64,000 nucleotides of DNA from MnTg04 sp964568075 (GTDB lineage Bacteria > Pseudomonadota > Gammaproteobacteria > Steroidobacterales > MnTg04), in the NCBI GenBank assembly GCA_964568075.1, contig CAZMOM010000013.1:1-64000 (forward strand). Direction: 5' to 3'. Each line of letters starts with the position of its first letter. Position 1 is the stretch's first letter. The position numbers and the translations under genes are program-made. The notes beneath the pieces were generated by a model, which saw nothing but the letters and a program-made list of their open reading frames with translations, was not told where the DNA came from and made no database searches. Below, one piece after another: positions 9,084-17,491 of the stretch.

Positions 9084-9997
9084 GCCGCCCTCTCCGCCGC
9101 TTCTTTTTTCTGCCCCAGGCACAAAACGATCGCCGGGCGTTTTTCCGGCACCAGCACGGTCGTGCTGCATGCGACGCCCGCGTCACGTAACCAGCAATTC
9201 GGACCGGTGGTTTCTGAATCGCTCGCGGCACTGTCCGGCGCATGTTTTTCGATCAGCAGCAGACAGCCGGTTGGACGCAGAATTCTCGCAGCCTCGGCGA
9301 CGACGACGGCAGGCTCATCGGCATCGTCAAGCACGTGATCAATCGTGATCGTGTCAAAGGAAGCGTTGGTGAACGGCAACTTGTACATGTTGGCGTGCCT
9401 GACCATGCAATGGCTCAGACCGGCGGCCTGCAGGTTGGCCCTTGCCACCAACAGCATCTCACTGGAAATATCGACGCCGACCGCCTGGTCGGCCGTCTCG
9501 CCAAGCATGCGAAGAAGGCGCCCGGTGCCGGTGCCGATATCCAGCAGATCTCCAACCTTTCGCGATTTCAGCACGACTCTGACAGCCGCCGACAATTGCT
9601 CATCGCTGACCGCCGGCGCGCCAATATCGGCCGCATAATCGCTGGCCAGCTTCGCGCGCTCATCCAACACTTCGCCCAAACGCTGCTGGTCCACCAGGAA
9701 TTCGGGATCCTGCATCGACAGCGTTTGCAGAACATGTTCGACCAGCAGCGCTTCGGGCCCACCCAGCGGTACCCGGTAAAACACCCAGTGCCTTTCACGG
9801 AAACGCACCAGTAATCCGGCATCGCAAAGAATCTTCAGATGACGGGAAACGCGCGGCTGGCTTTGGGCGATAACGCGGGTAATTTCCCCGACGGTCAGCT
9901 CGCCTTGCGCGCAGATTCGCAGCAAGCGCAATCGAGTCGGCTCTGCGGCTGCTTTCAGCCCGAGCAACAAGGCCGATCCTGAGAGGTGTATTGGCAT
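9080..9997 (-). CDS. ArsR-family regulator fused to a SAM-dependent methyltransferase
   Basis: This 305-residue fusion has an N-terminal winged helix (about 10-80) of ArsR type, with EPTRLRLLRI and the recognition helix QPRVSRHLKIL. A class I methyltransferase follows (about 130-300), with SAM motif LLDIGTGTGRLL at 151-162 and acidic loop VGVDIS. I see no metal-binding cysteine pair in the winged helix, so metal sensing is not indicated. It is the first gene of the metF-metH operon and a perfect palindrome covers its promoter. I infer it represses its own operon and senses SAM or SAH through the C-terminal domain. This is comparable to SahR-type ArsR regulators of the methionine cycle, known to me from memory. 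Whether it methylates anything is unknown. Confidence 0.85.
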   Translation of the reverse strand: MPIHLSGSALLLGLKAAAEPTRLRLLRICAQGELTVGEITRVIAQSQPRVSRHLKILCDAGLLVRFRERHWVFYRVPLGGPEALLVEHVLQTLSMQDPEFLVDQQRLGEVLDERAKLASDYAADIGAPAVSDEQLSAAVRVVLKSRKVGDLLDIGTGTGRLLRMLGETADQAVGVDISSEMLLVARANLQAAGLSHCMVRHANMYKLPFTNASFDTITIDHVLDDADEPAVVVAEAARILRPTGCLLLIEKHAPDSAASDSETTGPNCWLRDAGVACSTTVLVPEKRPAIVLCLGQKKEAAERAA

Positions 9998-10028
9998 GTG
10001 CGGAGTGACCTGGTGCGGTTTGTTTTTA

Positions 10029-10058
10029 ATATAAAGATATCTTTATATGCTTATGCAA
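10029..10058 (-). promoter_or_regulatory. promoter with 20-bp perfect palindromic operator upstream of the ArsR-metF-metH operon
   Basis: ATATAAAGATATCTTTATAT at 10029-10048 is a perfect 20-bp palindrome, strikingly AT-rich in a GC-rich region. On the minus strand TTGCAT (10053-10058) and TTTATA (10030-10035), 17 bp apart, make a plausible -35/-10 pair; the palindrome covers the spacer and the -10. It ends 31 bp before the start codon. This is the layout expected for a self-repressing ArsR operator. Confidence 0.75.
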
Positions 10059-10137
10059 GAGTATAGACGCGGCCTCGGCCATTGGCAAGCCCGCCATTAT
10101 TAGCCTGGACCAATGTGCTGTGGCAGACTGCTGACCC

Positions 10138-10626
10138 ATGAACAGCGGTCTTCCCAGCCAACAACACGATTTCCCGACGCAGGCAGAAATGCTGGAAAAA
10201 TGGTGGCGAGAAGGCATTCCGCTGGTTGGCGCCATGGACGCCCGCGTCGAAAAGCTGGATGAAAACGAGCTGATCGTTTCGGCGCCGCTGGCGCCAAACA
10301 GAAACCACATGGCGACCGCATTCGGCGGCAGTCTGCTCGCTCTGGCAACACTGACCGGCTGGGGAGTCGCCAAATTAATGGCCGGCAAGTCGGCGACCCA
10401 TGTCGTCATTCACTCCAGTCAGATGAAATTTCTGAAACCGGTTGTTGGGCAACTGCGCTGTCGCTGCCATTGGCCGGGTCCCGCCGAAAAAGATCGCTTT
10501 TTGAAAAGCCTGAAGACGCGCAACCGGGCGCGCATCGACCTCAATATCGAAGTCCTCTCTGATGAGGTGCCAGCTGCTGAATTTTCAGGCCGTTTCGCGG
10601 CTCTGAATGATACCGGTTATGGCTAG
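10138..10626 (+). CDS. YiiD C-terminal-type putative thioesterase
   Basis: A 162-residue hotdog-fold protein like the C-terminal thioesterase domain of E. coli YiiD. The segment NHMATAFGGSLLALATLTGW carries the hotdog helix, and HVVIHSSQMKFLKPV is the strand that follows in this family. The GNAT half found in YiiD is absent, so this is the stand-alone form. The substrate is unknown, probably an acyl-CoA or acyl-ACP. It is a single gene on the plus strand, divergent from the metF operon and convergent with hslO (53 bp between stop codons). Confidence 0.8.
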   Translation: MNSGLPSQQHDFPTQAEMLEKWWREGIPLVGAMDARVEKLDENELIVSAPLAPNRNHMATAFGGSLLALATLTGWGVAKLMAGKSATHVVIHSSQMKFLKPVVGQLRCRCHWPGPAEKDRFLKSLKTRNRARIDLNIEVLSDEVPAAEFSGRFAALNDTGYG

Positions 10627-10679
10627 CCGCCAGCCTCGATCTCTTCCTCCGTGATGACGCGAACCTGGATCATCGGTCC

Positions 10680-11561
10680 TCAATGGAGAGTCTGATCGGT
10701 ACCGGGCACGTCTGAGATGAAAAGCCCTGCGGAATCGACGCGGTCGAATTTATAAGCTTTGTTACAAAATTCGCAACGCACACGAACGCCGCCCTGTTCC
10801 TCAACCATGTCACGAATCTCATCCGCGCCAATCGTGCGCAGCATGTTCGCGACTCGCTTACGGCTGCAGCTGCAGCGAAATGAAACCGGCAGGCGATCGA
10901 ACAGACGCAGATCAACTTCGCTGTAGAGACGGTGCAACAACTCAATTACCGGCAGGTCAAGCAACTCAGCCTGCTTCACCGTCGAAGCCAGCAGGCAGAC
11001 ACGATTCCAGAAATCCGGATCATGGGTCTCTTCCAGGTCGGGCGTGCGCTGTAACAACAACCCGGCCGCCGCTTTGTCGTCGCTGGCAAGCCAAAAACAA
11101 GTCGGCAATTGCTCTGAGCGGGTGAAGTACTGTTGCAGACATTCAGCGACCGACCGGCCGCTGATCGGCACGACGCCCTGGTAACGCAGATCGTCGCCGT
11201 CATTTTCGATCGATAGGACCAGTTTGCCGTTATTGATCAGTTGATCGAGCGAAGCATCGCTCAGCTCCCCTTCCCACCGCGCCAGGCCTCTCAAAACAAG
11301 GCGATTGCTGCACTGAATAACGAGCAACGTCAACGGCCCGTCACCTTGCATCTGAAGCGTGATCTGGCCTTTAAATTTGACTGTCGACGCAAGCAGGACC
11401 GTAGCCGCCATCGCTTCACCGAGAATACCTCGAACAGGCCCCGGATAATCGCACCGCTCAAGCACCGCGCGCCAGGTCGTATCCAGATGAACCAGTTTTC
11501 CGGTCACCGGATAATTCTCAAACAAAAACCGGTGCAAGCTGTCGCGCTCTATTTCGCTCAA
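10680..11561 (-). CDS. hslO: redox-regulated chaperone Hsp33
   Basis: Hsp33 holds unfolding proteins during oxidative stress. Its C-terminal zinc switch is intact: C230 and C232 (RCSCS) and C263 and C266 (CEFC) form the CxC-CxxC center released on oxidation. The N-terminal fold is recognised by LHRFLFENYPVTG and MQGDGPLTLLV. Length is 293 residues (E. coli 292). The start is TTG at 11561, 3 bp after the gatB stop codon. No ATG gives the family N-terminus, so the TTG is preferred. It is the last gene of the gatCAB operon. Confidence 0.95.
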   Translation of the reverse strand: MSEIERDSLHRFLFENYPVTGKLVHLDTTWRAVLERCDYPGPVRGILGEAMAATVLLASTVKFKGQITLQMQGDGPLTLLVIQCSNRLVLRGLARWEGELSDASLDQLINNGKLVLSIENDGDDLRYQGVVPISGRSVAECLQQYFTRSEQLPTCFWLASDDKAAAGLLLQRTPDLEETHDPDFWNRVCLLASTVKQAELLDLPVIELLHRLYSEVDLRLFDRLPVSFRCSCSRKRVANMLRTIGADEIRDMVEEQGGVRVRCEFCNKAYKFDRVDSAGLFISDVPGTDQTLH

Positions 11562-11564
11562 GGC

Positions 11565-12998
11565 TCAGGTCAACTTTTTCTTCAGCAACTCATTGACCTG
11601 GCCCGGATTGGCCTTGCCCTGTGTCGCTTTCATCACCTGGCCGACAAAAAACCCAAGCAGCTTGTCTTTGCCGGCACGGTACTGCTCGAGTTGCTGCGGG
11701 TTGCCTGCAATCACCTCGTCGATGATCTTTTCGATCGCGCCGCTGTCCGTAATCTGTTTCATGCCGCTTTTTTCGATAATGGTATCGGCGTCGCCCTCAC
11801 CCTCCCACATCGCCTCGAACACGTCCTTGGCAATTTTTCCGGAAATCGTATCGTCGGCTATGCGCTTCAACAGTCCGGCCAGCTCGGTAGCCGAAACCTT
11901 GCTGTCGACGATGTCGCATCTGGTTCGGTTCAGCGCCGCCGACAATTCTCCGGCAACCCAGTTTGCCGCCAGTTTAGGTTGAGCGCCGTATTCCCTGACG
12001 ACGGCCTCAAAATAATTTGCCATTTCACGGCTCGCGGTCAGTACGCTCGCATCATAATCACTAAGCTTATAATCGCTGCGAAACCGCTCCCGTTTTTGAT
12101 CCGGTAACTCGGGCAACGTGGCGCGAACGGCTTCAATTTCCTCGTCGCTGACAGTTAACGGTAATAAGTCGGGGTCCGGAAAATAACGATAATCGTTGGC
12201 CTCCTCTTTCGCTCTCATCGTGCGGGTTTCGTTTTTCGCCGAGTCATAAAGCCGCGTTTCCTGAACGACCGTACCGCCACTTTCAATAACATCGATCTGG
12301 CGTTCAATTTCGAAATTGATGGCCTTTTCAACGAAACGAAACGAATTGAGGTTTTTCAGCTCGGCGCGCGTTCCAAATTCCTTTTGGCCTTTGGGCCGCA
12401 CTGAAACGTTGGCGTCACAGCGGAAAGAACCCTCCTGCATGTTGCCATCGCAAATCTCCAGATACCGAACCAATGTGTGGACGGCTTTCATGTAGGCAAC
12501 CGCCTCGGTTGCCGATCGGATATCCGGCTCCGATACGATTTCCAGCAATGGTGTGCCGGCCCGGTTCAAGTCGATTCCGCTCATGCCATGAAAATCTTCG
12601 TGCAGTGATTTTCCCGCGTCCTCCTCCAAGTGGGCACGGGTGATACCAACCCGCTTGCGAACACCATCATCCAGATTGATAAAGATTTCTCCGTTACCGA
12701 CGATCGGCAGCTCAAATTGACTGATTTGATATCCCTTCGGCAGATCGGGATAGAAATAATTTTTCCGCGCAAACACTGACCGTCGGGCGATTTCGCAATT
12801 TGCGGCGAGCCCAAACTTCACGGCCATTTTGACCACATCGGCATTGAGCACTGGCAACACACCGGGGTAACCGAGGTCAACTAGGTTGGCCTGGGTATTG
12901 GGCTCCGCGCCGTAGGCGGTCGGGCTGCTGGAAAAAATTTTGCTGCGGGTCGCGAGCTGGGCATGTATCTCAAGCCCAATAACGACTTCCCATTTCAT
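11565..12998 (-). CDS. gatB: Asp-tRNA(Asn)/Glu-tRNA(Gln) amidotransferase subunit B
   Basis: GatB binds the misacylated tRNA and activates its carboxyl group with ATP; the 477-residue subunit works in the GatCAB complex. It begins with WEVVIGLEIHAQLATRSKIFSSS, the family signature, and has the GTPLLEIVSEPD loop. The C-terminal 150 residues form the helical tail and YqeY-like domain, ending in NPGQVNELLKKKL. The start codon directly abuts the gatA stop codon. Presence of GatCAB means Asn-tRNA and/or Gln-tRNA can be made by transamidation. Confidence 0.97.
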   Translation of the reverse strand: MKWEVVIGLEIHAQLATRSKIFSSSPTAYGAEPNTQANLVDLGYPGVLPVLNADVVKMAVKFGLAANCEIARRSVFARKNYFYPDLPKGYQISQFELPIVGNGEIFINLDDGVRKRVGITRAHLEEDAGKSLHEDFHGMSGIDLNRAGTPLLEIVSEPDIRSATEAVAYMKAVHTLVRYLEICDGNMQEGSFRCDANVSVRPKGQKEFGTRAELKNLNSFRFVEKAINFEIERQIDVIESGGTVVQETRLYDSAKNETRTMRAKEEANDYRYFPDPDLLPLTVSDEEIEAVRATLPELPDQKRERFRSDYKLSDYDASVLTASREMANYFEAVVREYGAQPKLAANWVAGELSAALNRTRCDIVDSKVSATELAGLLKRIADDTISGKIAKDVFEAMWEGEGDADTIIEKSGMKQITDSGAIEKIIDEVIAGNPQQLEQYRAGKDKLLGFFVGQVMKATQGKANPGQVNELLKKKLT

Positions 12999-14462
12999 CT
13001 ACGAAGCCCCTTGATCCAGTTTCGACGAACGCGTATGCCAGTCGGTTACCTGCTGATAACGATGCGCCGCATTCAGCAGCCTGCCTTCAGCAAAGTGCGA
13101 ACCGACAATTTGCAATCCGACCGGCAGCTCATCAACGAATCCGCACGGAATCGATATGCCTGGTAATCCCGCCAGGTTGGCGCCGATCGTGTAAATATCG
13201 TTCAGATACATGGTGATCGGATCGTCCGTTTTGGCGCCGATTTCAAATGCCGGCGTTGGCGTCGTGGGCCCGACGATCAGATCAACCGATTTAAACGCCT
13301 CTGCGTAATCGGAGGTGATCAGCTGGCGCACCTTCTGTGCCTTCAGATAGTAAGCATCATAATAACCGGCCGACAGCACGTAGGTTCCGGTCATGATTCG
13401 ACGTTTTACCTCGGCACCGAAACCCTCGCCGCGCGATCGCTTGTAGAGTTCGTCCAGATCCTTGTATTTATCAGCCCTGTGACCAAACCGCACGCCGTCG
13501 AAGCGGGACAGGTTGGACGAACATTCGGCCGGCGCCACTACGTAATAGGTCGGGACAGACAGGCCGATGTTGGGTAGTCTGACTTCGGCAACCCTGGCGC
13601 CGAGCTTTTCCAGTTCCTTGATCGCATCCTCAATCAATATCTTGATCTCGTCCATCAGGCCATCGTCAAAAAACTCTTTGGGAATACCGAGACGCAGTCC
13701 ATCCAGACTGTCATTCAGCGTCGCGCGATAATCGGGTACGTCCTGCTCCGCGCTCGTCGAATCATTCGGGTCGAAACCCGCCATCGTGTTGAGCATCAAC
13801 GCGGCGTCTTCCGCGCTGCGGGTCAGCGAACCCGCCTGATCCAGGCTGGACGCGAACGCCACCATCCCGTACCGGGAAGAGCGCCCATAGGTCGGCTTGA
13901 GTCCGGTGATACCGCTCAATGCGGCCGGCTGGCGTATGGAGCCCCCGGTATCCGTGCCCGTGGCAGCCGGCAGCAACCTGGCGGCAACCGCGGCGGCAGA
14001 CCCACCCGACGAGCCACCGGGTACGCGGTTTTTGTCCCACGGATTCCTGACCGGACCGAAATAGCTGTTTTCACTGGATGAACCCATCGCAAATTCATCC
14101 ATGTTGGTTTTTCCGAGCAGGACAGTACCGGCGTCTTTCAGCTTTCGGACGATCGTGGCGTCATATGGCGAGACGAAGTTTTCCAGCATTTTCGATCCGC
14201 AGGTCGTCAGCACGCCCTCGGTACAGAACAGATCCTTGTGCGCGATCGGAATCCCGTTGAGCGGGCCAGCGTCGCCGGACGCGCGACGTTTATCTGCCTC
14301 ACGCGCCTGTTGCATCGCCAGTTCCGCGGTTACGGTAACAAAGGCGTTCAATTCCGGGCCCAGCATTTCGACGCGATCGAGCAGGTGCCTGGTCAGCTCC
14401 TCACTGCTGATCTTGCCTGACCTGAGCGATTCAGAAAGCTGGACGATGGTCTTGTCGTGCAT
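12999..14462 (-). CDS. gatA: Asp-tRNA(Asn)/Glu-tRNA(Gln) amidotransferase subunit A
   Basis: GatA is the glutaminase of the complex and supplies ammonia. The 487-residue amidase-signature protein shows the Lys-Ser-Ser triad: the lysine in GIPIAHKDLF and the two serines in GGSSGGSAAAVAA and TDTGGSIRQPA. The start ATG at 14462 has AAGGTG about 7 bp upstream. A 137-bp gap separates it from gatC, unusually wide for this operon. The gap holds no convincing gene, though a 34-codon frame (from about 14532) runs through it into gatA. Confidence 0.97.
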   Translation of the reverse strand: MHDKTIVQLSESLRSGKISSEELTRHLLDRVEMLGPELNAFVTVTAELAMQQAREADKRRASGDAGPLNGIPIAHKDLFCTEGVLTTCGSKMLENFVSPYDATIVRKLKDAGTVLLGKTNMDEFAMGSSSENSYFGPVRNPWDKNRVPGGSSGGSAAAVAARLLPAATGTDTGGSIRQPAALSGITGLKPTYGRSSRYGMVAFASSLDQAGSLTRSAEDAALMLNTMAGFDPNDSTSAEQDVPDYRATLNDSLDGLRLGIPKEFFDDGLMDEIKILIEDAIKELEKLGARVAEVRLPNIGLSVPTYYVVAPAECSSNLSRFDGVRFGHRADKYKDLDELYKRSRGEGFGAEVKRRIMTGTYVLSAGYYDAYYLKAQKVRQLITSDYAEAFKSVDLIVGPTTPTPAFEIGAKTDDPITMYLNDIYTIGANLAGLPGISIPCGFVDELPVGLQIVGSHFAEGRLLNAAHRYQQVTDWHTRSSKLDQGAS

Positions 14463-14599
14463 ATTTCACCTTACCGGTAACAGCCAGCTGTTGACGTTCA
14501 ACAGACAGACAGTAGTTTTGTCTTGGAGTTTTCATCTCTCGCCGGCGGATCCTCGCCAGTTCGCAGAGACTTGTTCGGCTACCCTGTAATACCGCAGTC

Positions 14600-14887
14600 T
14601 TATTCCAGAACCCTCGGTACCAGATACAAATCCGCTTCCACCTTGGGGGCGTTTTGTTGGTATAGCTGATGACGATCGGTTTCCGTCGCCACGTCCGCCC
14701 TGAGTCGCTGCACCATTTCAAGCGGATGCGCCATCGGCAGAACGTCTTCGGTACTCGCCTGCTTGAGCTGCTCAACAAATTCGATAATGCGCGACAAATT
14801 GTCGGCGAAGGCGGAAGCTTCTTCATCCGCAATTTCCAGACGAGCGAGATGCGCAACGTTATTCATCTCTGAGCGACTCAATGACAT
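14600..14887 (-). CDS. gatC: Asp-tRNA(Asn)/Glu-tRNA(Gln) amidotransferase subunit C
   Basis: GatC is the small subunit (95 residues) that wraps around and stabilises GatA. MSLSRSEMNNVAHLARLEI at the N-terminus and the central LSRIIEFVEQL match the family, and the C-terminal LVPRVLE matches the usual VPkVLE ending. It is the first gene of the gatC-gatA-gatB-hslO operon. The 145-bp region between it and mreB (14888-15032) must hold the two divergent promoters, but I could not pick clear boxes. Confidence 0.95.
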   Translation of the reverse strand: MSLSRSEMNNVAHLARLEIADEEASAFADNLSRIIEFVEQLKQASTEDVLPMAHPLEMVQRLRADVATETDRHQLYQQNAPKVEADLYLVPRVLE

Positions 14888-15032
14888 TCAATTGTCTCCA
14901 TAATGCGACGACATGCCGCTGAAGGCCGTAGACAAGCGGATTATCATACACCTCTGCTTGCTCAATGTGCCACCCGTTGCTAGAGTACCGCGTTGTTTTC
15001 AGCCTCTTTATCAGCTCGGAATTTTCACTCGA

Positions 15033-16076
15033 ATGTTTAAAAATTTAAGAGGATTCTTCTCTAACGATCTTTCCATCGATTTGGGTACTGCAAACACCCT
15101 GATTTACGTTCGTGGACGCGGCATCGTTTTGAATGAACCGTCCGTCGTAGCCATTCGTGAGGAGCCTGGCCGGGGAGGAAAAGTCCTCCAGGCGGTTGGG
15201 CAGGAAGCGAAAAACATGCTCGGCAGAACACCGGGCAATATCACCGCGATTCGCCCCTTGAAAGACGGCGTCATCGCCGATTTCACCGTTACCGAAAAAA
15301 TGCTGCAGTACTTTATCAAAAAGGTACATGACGGCACTATTTTCCGGCCCAGCCCTCGCGTTCTGGTCTGTGTTCCGTATGGTTCCACACAGGTGGAACG
15401 TCGTGCCATCAAAGAATCGGCCGAGGGCGCGGGCGCACGCAGGGTTTACCTGATTGAAGAACCGATGGCCGCTGCCATCGGCGCCGGTCTGCCTGTCCAG
15501 GAGGCGCGCGGTTCCATGGTGCTGGACATCGGCGGGGGAACTTCCGAGGTCGCTATAATTTCGCTGGGTGGTATTGTTTATGCGTCCTCGGTGCGGATCG
15601 GGGGAGACCGGTTTGACGACGCCATCACTGCCTATGTTCGCCGCAATTACGGCATTTTGATCGGCGAGGCGACCGCAGAACGCATCAAGCACGACGTTGG
15701 CTCGGCCTATCCCGGACAGGAAGTCAACGAAATTTCAGTGAAAGGGCGCAACCTGTCCGAAGGCGTGCCCCGCAGCTTCAACCTGAACAGCAACGAGATC
15801 CTGGAGGCCTTGCAGGAACCGTTGCAGGGCATCGTAGCCACAGTCAAAGCCGCACTCGAACAGACTCCTCCTGAACTGGGTGCCGATGTCGCCGAACGTG
15901 GTATCGTTCTGACCGGCGGGGGCGCCTTGCTGCGTGACGTGGATAAGCTGCTGACCGAGGAAACCGGCCTGCCTGTCGTGATTGCCGATGACCCCATGAC
16001 TTGTGTTGCAAGAGGTGGCGGAATCATACTGGACATGGTTGATGAGCATGGCCCGGGAGCGCTGGGCCTGGAATAA
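15033..16076 (+). CDS. mreB: rod shape-determining actin homolog MreB
   Basis: MreB forms membrane-bound filaments that guide lateral wall synthesis. The 347-residue protein equals E. coli MreB in length. Actin-fold phosphate loops are visible: SIDLGTANTLIYV near the start, LDIGGGTSEVAIISLGG mid-protein and LTGGGALL near the end. An N-terminal amphipathic start (MFKNLRGFFSND) fits membrane attachment. The frame is open upstream to 14913, but the ATG at 15033 gives the conserved N-terminus. It opens a plus-strand run of twelve envelope and lipoate genes. Confidence 0.97.
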   Translation: MFKNLRGFFSNDLSIDLGTANTLIYVRGRGIVLNEPSVVAIREEPGRGGKVLQAVGQEAKNMLGRTPGNITAIRPLKDGVIADFTVTEKMLQYFIKKVHDGTIFRPSPRVLVCVPYGSTQVERRAIKESAEGAGARRVYLIEEPMAAAIGAGLPVQEARGSMVLDIGGGTSEVAIISLGGIVYASSVRIGGDRFDDAITAYVRRNYGILIGEATAERIKHDVGSAYPGQEVNEISVKGRNLSEGVPRSFNLNSNEILEALQEPLQGIVATVKAALEQTPPELGADVAERGIVLTGGGALLRDVDKLLTEETGLPVVIADDPMTCVARGGGIILDMVDEHGPGALGLE

Positions 16077-16115
16077 GTCCGGCTGCTGGCCGGCTGGTGA
16101 GGTGAGCACACAGCC

Positions 16116-17003
16116 TTGGCGGGTTTTAAACTGACACATGCGTTGCCAGGTCGCGGCCCGGCGCTGGGTACGCGGCTTTTCCTGTTGCTCATATGCTCAG
16201 TCCTGTTGATGGTATGGGACAAACGCGAACACCACCTGCAACACCTTCGCTCGGCTATTTCGGTCGTCGTATACCCCATTCGGGCGGCCGTCGATCTGCC
16301 TTTCACTTTCGCAGACTGGTTATCCGACAAGCTATCCAGCCACAACGAGCTGTTGCAGGAGAACCAGGTCCTGCGGACCGAACTACTCAAAAATCGGGCA
16401 GATGTTCAGAGGATGATCGCGTTGGAAGCCGAAAACGCGCGTCTCCGGGAATTAATGGACACCGCGGCATCGATGGTCGATCGCACGATGGTCGCGGAAA
16501 TCATGGCTGTCGATCTGAATCCATACCGTCACCTGCTGGTCATCAACAAAGGCAGCAGCGCCGGCGCTTACCGGGGACAGGCGCTGGTCGACGCATTTGG
16601 GATCGTCGGCCAGATTTCCGATCTGGACGCCCTCAGTTCACAGGTCTTGTTGATCAGCGATCCGGAGCATGCGGTCCCGGTTGAAATCAATCGCAATGGT
16701 CTGCGAACCATAGCGGTCGGGACCGGCGATACACAGGTTCTTACGCTGCCATTCCTGCCAAACAACGCCGATGTGCAAATCGACGATTTGCTGGTGACTT
16801 CAGGACTGGGTGGCTTGTTTCCGTCAGGCTATCCGGTCGCCACCGTCAGTAAAATTGATATCGATCCAACACAGCCTTTCGCGCAGGTTGAAGCCAGGCC
16901 CGCGGCCGCGCTCGACAGGGTGCGCGAGCTGTTGCTGGTCTGGTCCGGCAACGAACGGAACAATCAGAGCGATGCGGCGATTGCGGAGGACGAGAACAAA
17001 TGA
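16116..17003 (+). CDS. mreC: rod shape-determining protein MreC
   Basis: MreC is a bitopic inner-membrane protein whose periplasmic part activates PBP2. The 295-residue product has one N-terminal transmembrane helix (LFLLLICSVLLMVW), a coiled coil (about 65-115, with LLQENQVLRTELLKN) and a beta-rich C-terminal domain (DLLVTSGLGGLFPSGYPVA). The start is TTG at 16116 with a GAGGTGAG ribosome site 11 bp upstream; no ATG gives the full N-terminus. The stop codon overlaps the mreD start (ATGA). Confidence 0.95.
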   Translation: MAGFKLTHALPGRGPALGTRLFLLLICSVLLMVWDKREHHLQHLRSAISVVVYPIRAAVDLPFTFADWLSDKLSSHNELLQENQVLRTELLKNRADVQRMIALEAENARLRELMDTAASMVDRTMVAEIMAVDLNPYRHLLVINKGSSAGAYRGQALVDAFGIVGQISDLDALSSQVLLISDPEHAVPVEINRNGLRTIAVGTGDTQVLTLPFLPNNADVQIDDLLVTSGLGGLFPSGYPVATVSKIDIDPTQPFAQVEARPAAALDRVRELLLVWSGNERNNQSDAAIAEDENK

Positions 17004-17488
17004 CTCGCCCCGTCCGGTTTGACCGTTTCGTCTTTGCCAGCCTGGTGATCGGATTGATTCTGACCATCCTGCCTCTGCCGGACTTCGTCACGGCCTGGCG
17101 TCCCGCCTGGGTTGCGATGCTGGTGATTTACTGGACGATAACCGCCACGGATCGCTTCGGGTTGCTGGGCGCCTGGTTGCTCGGACTGGCCATGGATGCG
17201 CTGACCGGTACTTTGCTCGGCCAACACGCCCTCGCGCTGATGATCGTGGCTTTTATCAGCATCAAATTGCATTTGCGAATTCGAGTGTTTCCCATGGGAC
17301 AACAGTCGCTGACAGTTTTGATGCTGGTGCTCGTTTATGAATTCGTCTTGTATTGGGTCGATGGCGTAGCCGGGCAGACGACCAGCGGTCTGGCGCGCTG
17401 GCTGCCGGCGCTTTCCAGCGCGGTGTTCTGGACGCCGCTGGTTGTCATGCTGAGGTGGGCGTCGATTATGCGCATGCGCCGAACCTGA
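17000..17488 (+). CDS. mreD: rod shape-determining protein MreD
   Basis: MreD is a small integral membrane partner of MreC in the elongasome. The 162-residue sequence is almost entirely hydrophobic, with about five predicted membrane segments, including LLGAWLLGLAMDALTGTLLG, a family hallmark around residue 60. The N-terminus (FASLVIGLILTILPLP) is the first membrane segment. Its ATG overlaps the mreC stop codon and mrdA starts 3 bp after its end, so translation is coupled through the operon. Confidence 0.93.
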   Translation: MTRPVRFDRFVFASLVIGLILTILPLPDFVTAWRPAWVAMLVIYWTITATDRFGLLGAWLLGLAMDALTGTLLGQHALALMIVAFISIKLHLRIRVFPMGQQSLTVLMLVLVYEFVLYWVDGVAGQTTSGLARWLPALSSAVFWTPLVVMLRWASIMRMRRT

Positions 17489-17491
17489 CCG

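Noticed and set aside
9080..9997. Arsenic or metal resistance regulator
   Set aside because: No metal-binding cysteine motif in the winged helix and no ars or metal-transport genes nearby; context is methionine synthesis.
14431..14856. 141-codon minus-strand frame over gatC and the gatC-gatA spacer
   Set aside because: Overlaps gatC and gatA out of frame; real subunit motifs lie in the other frames.
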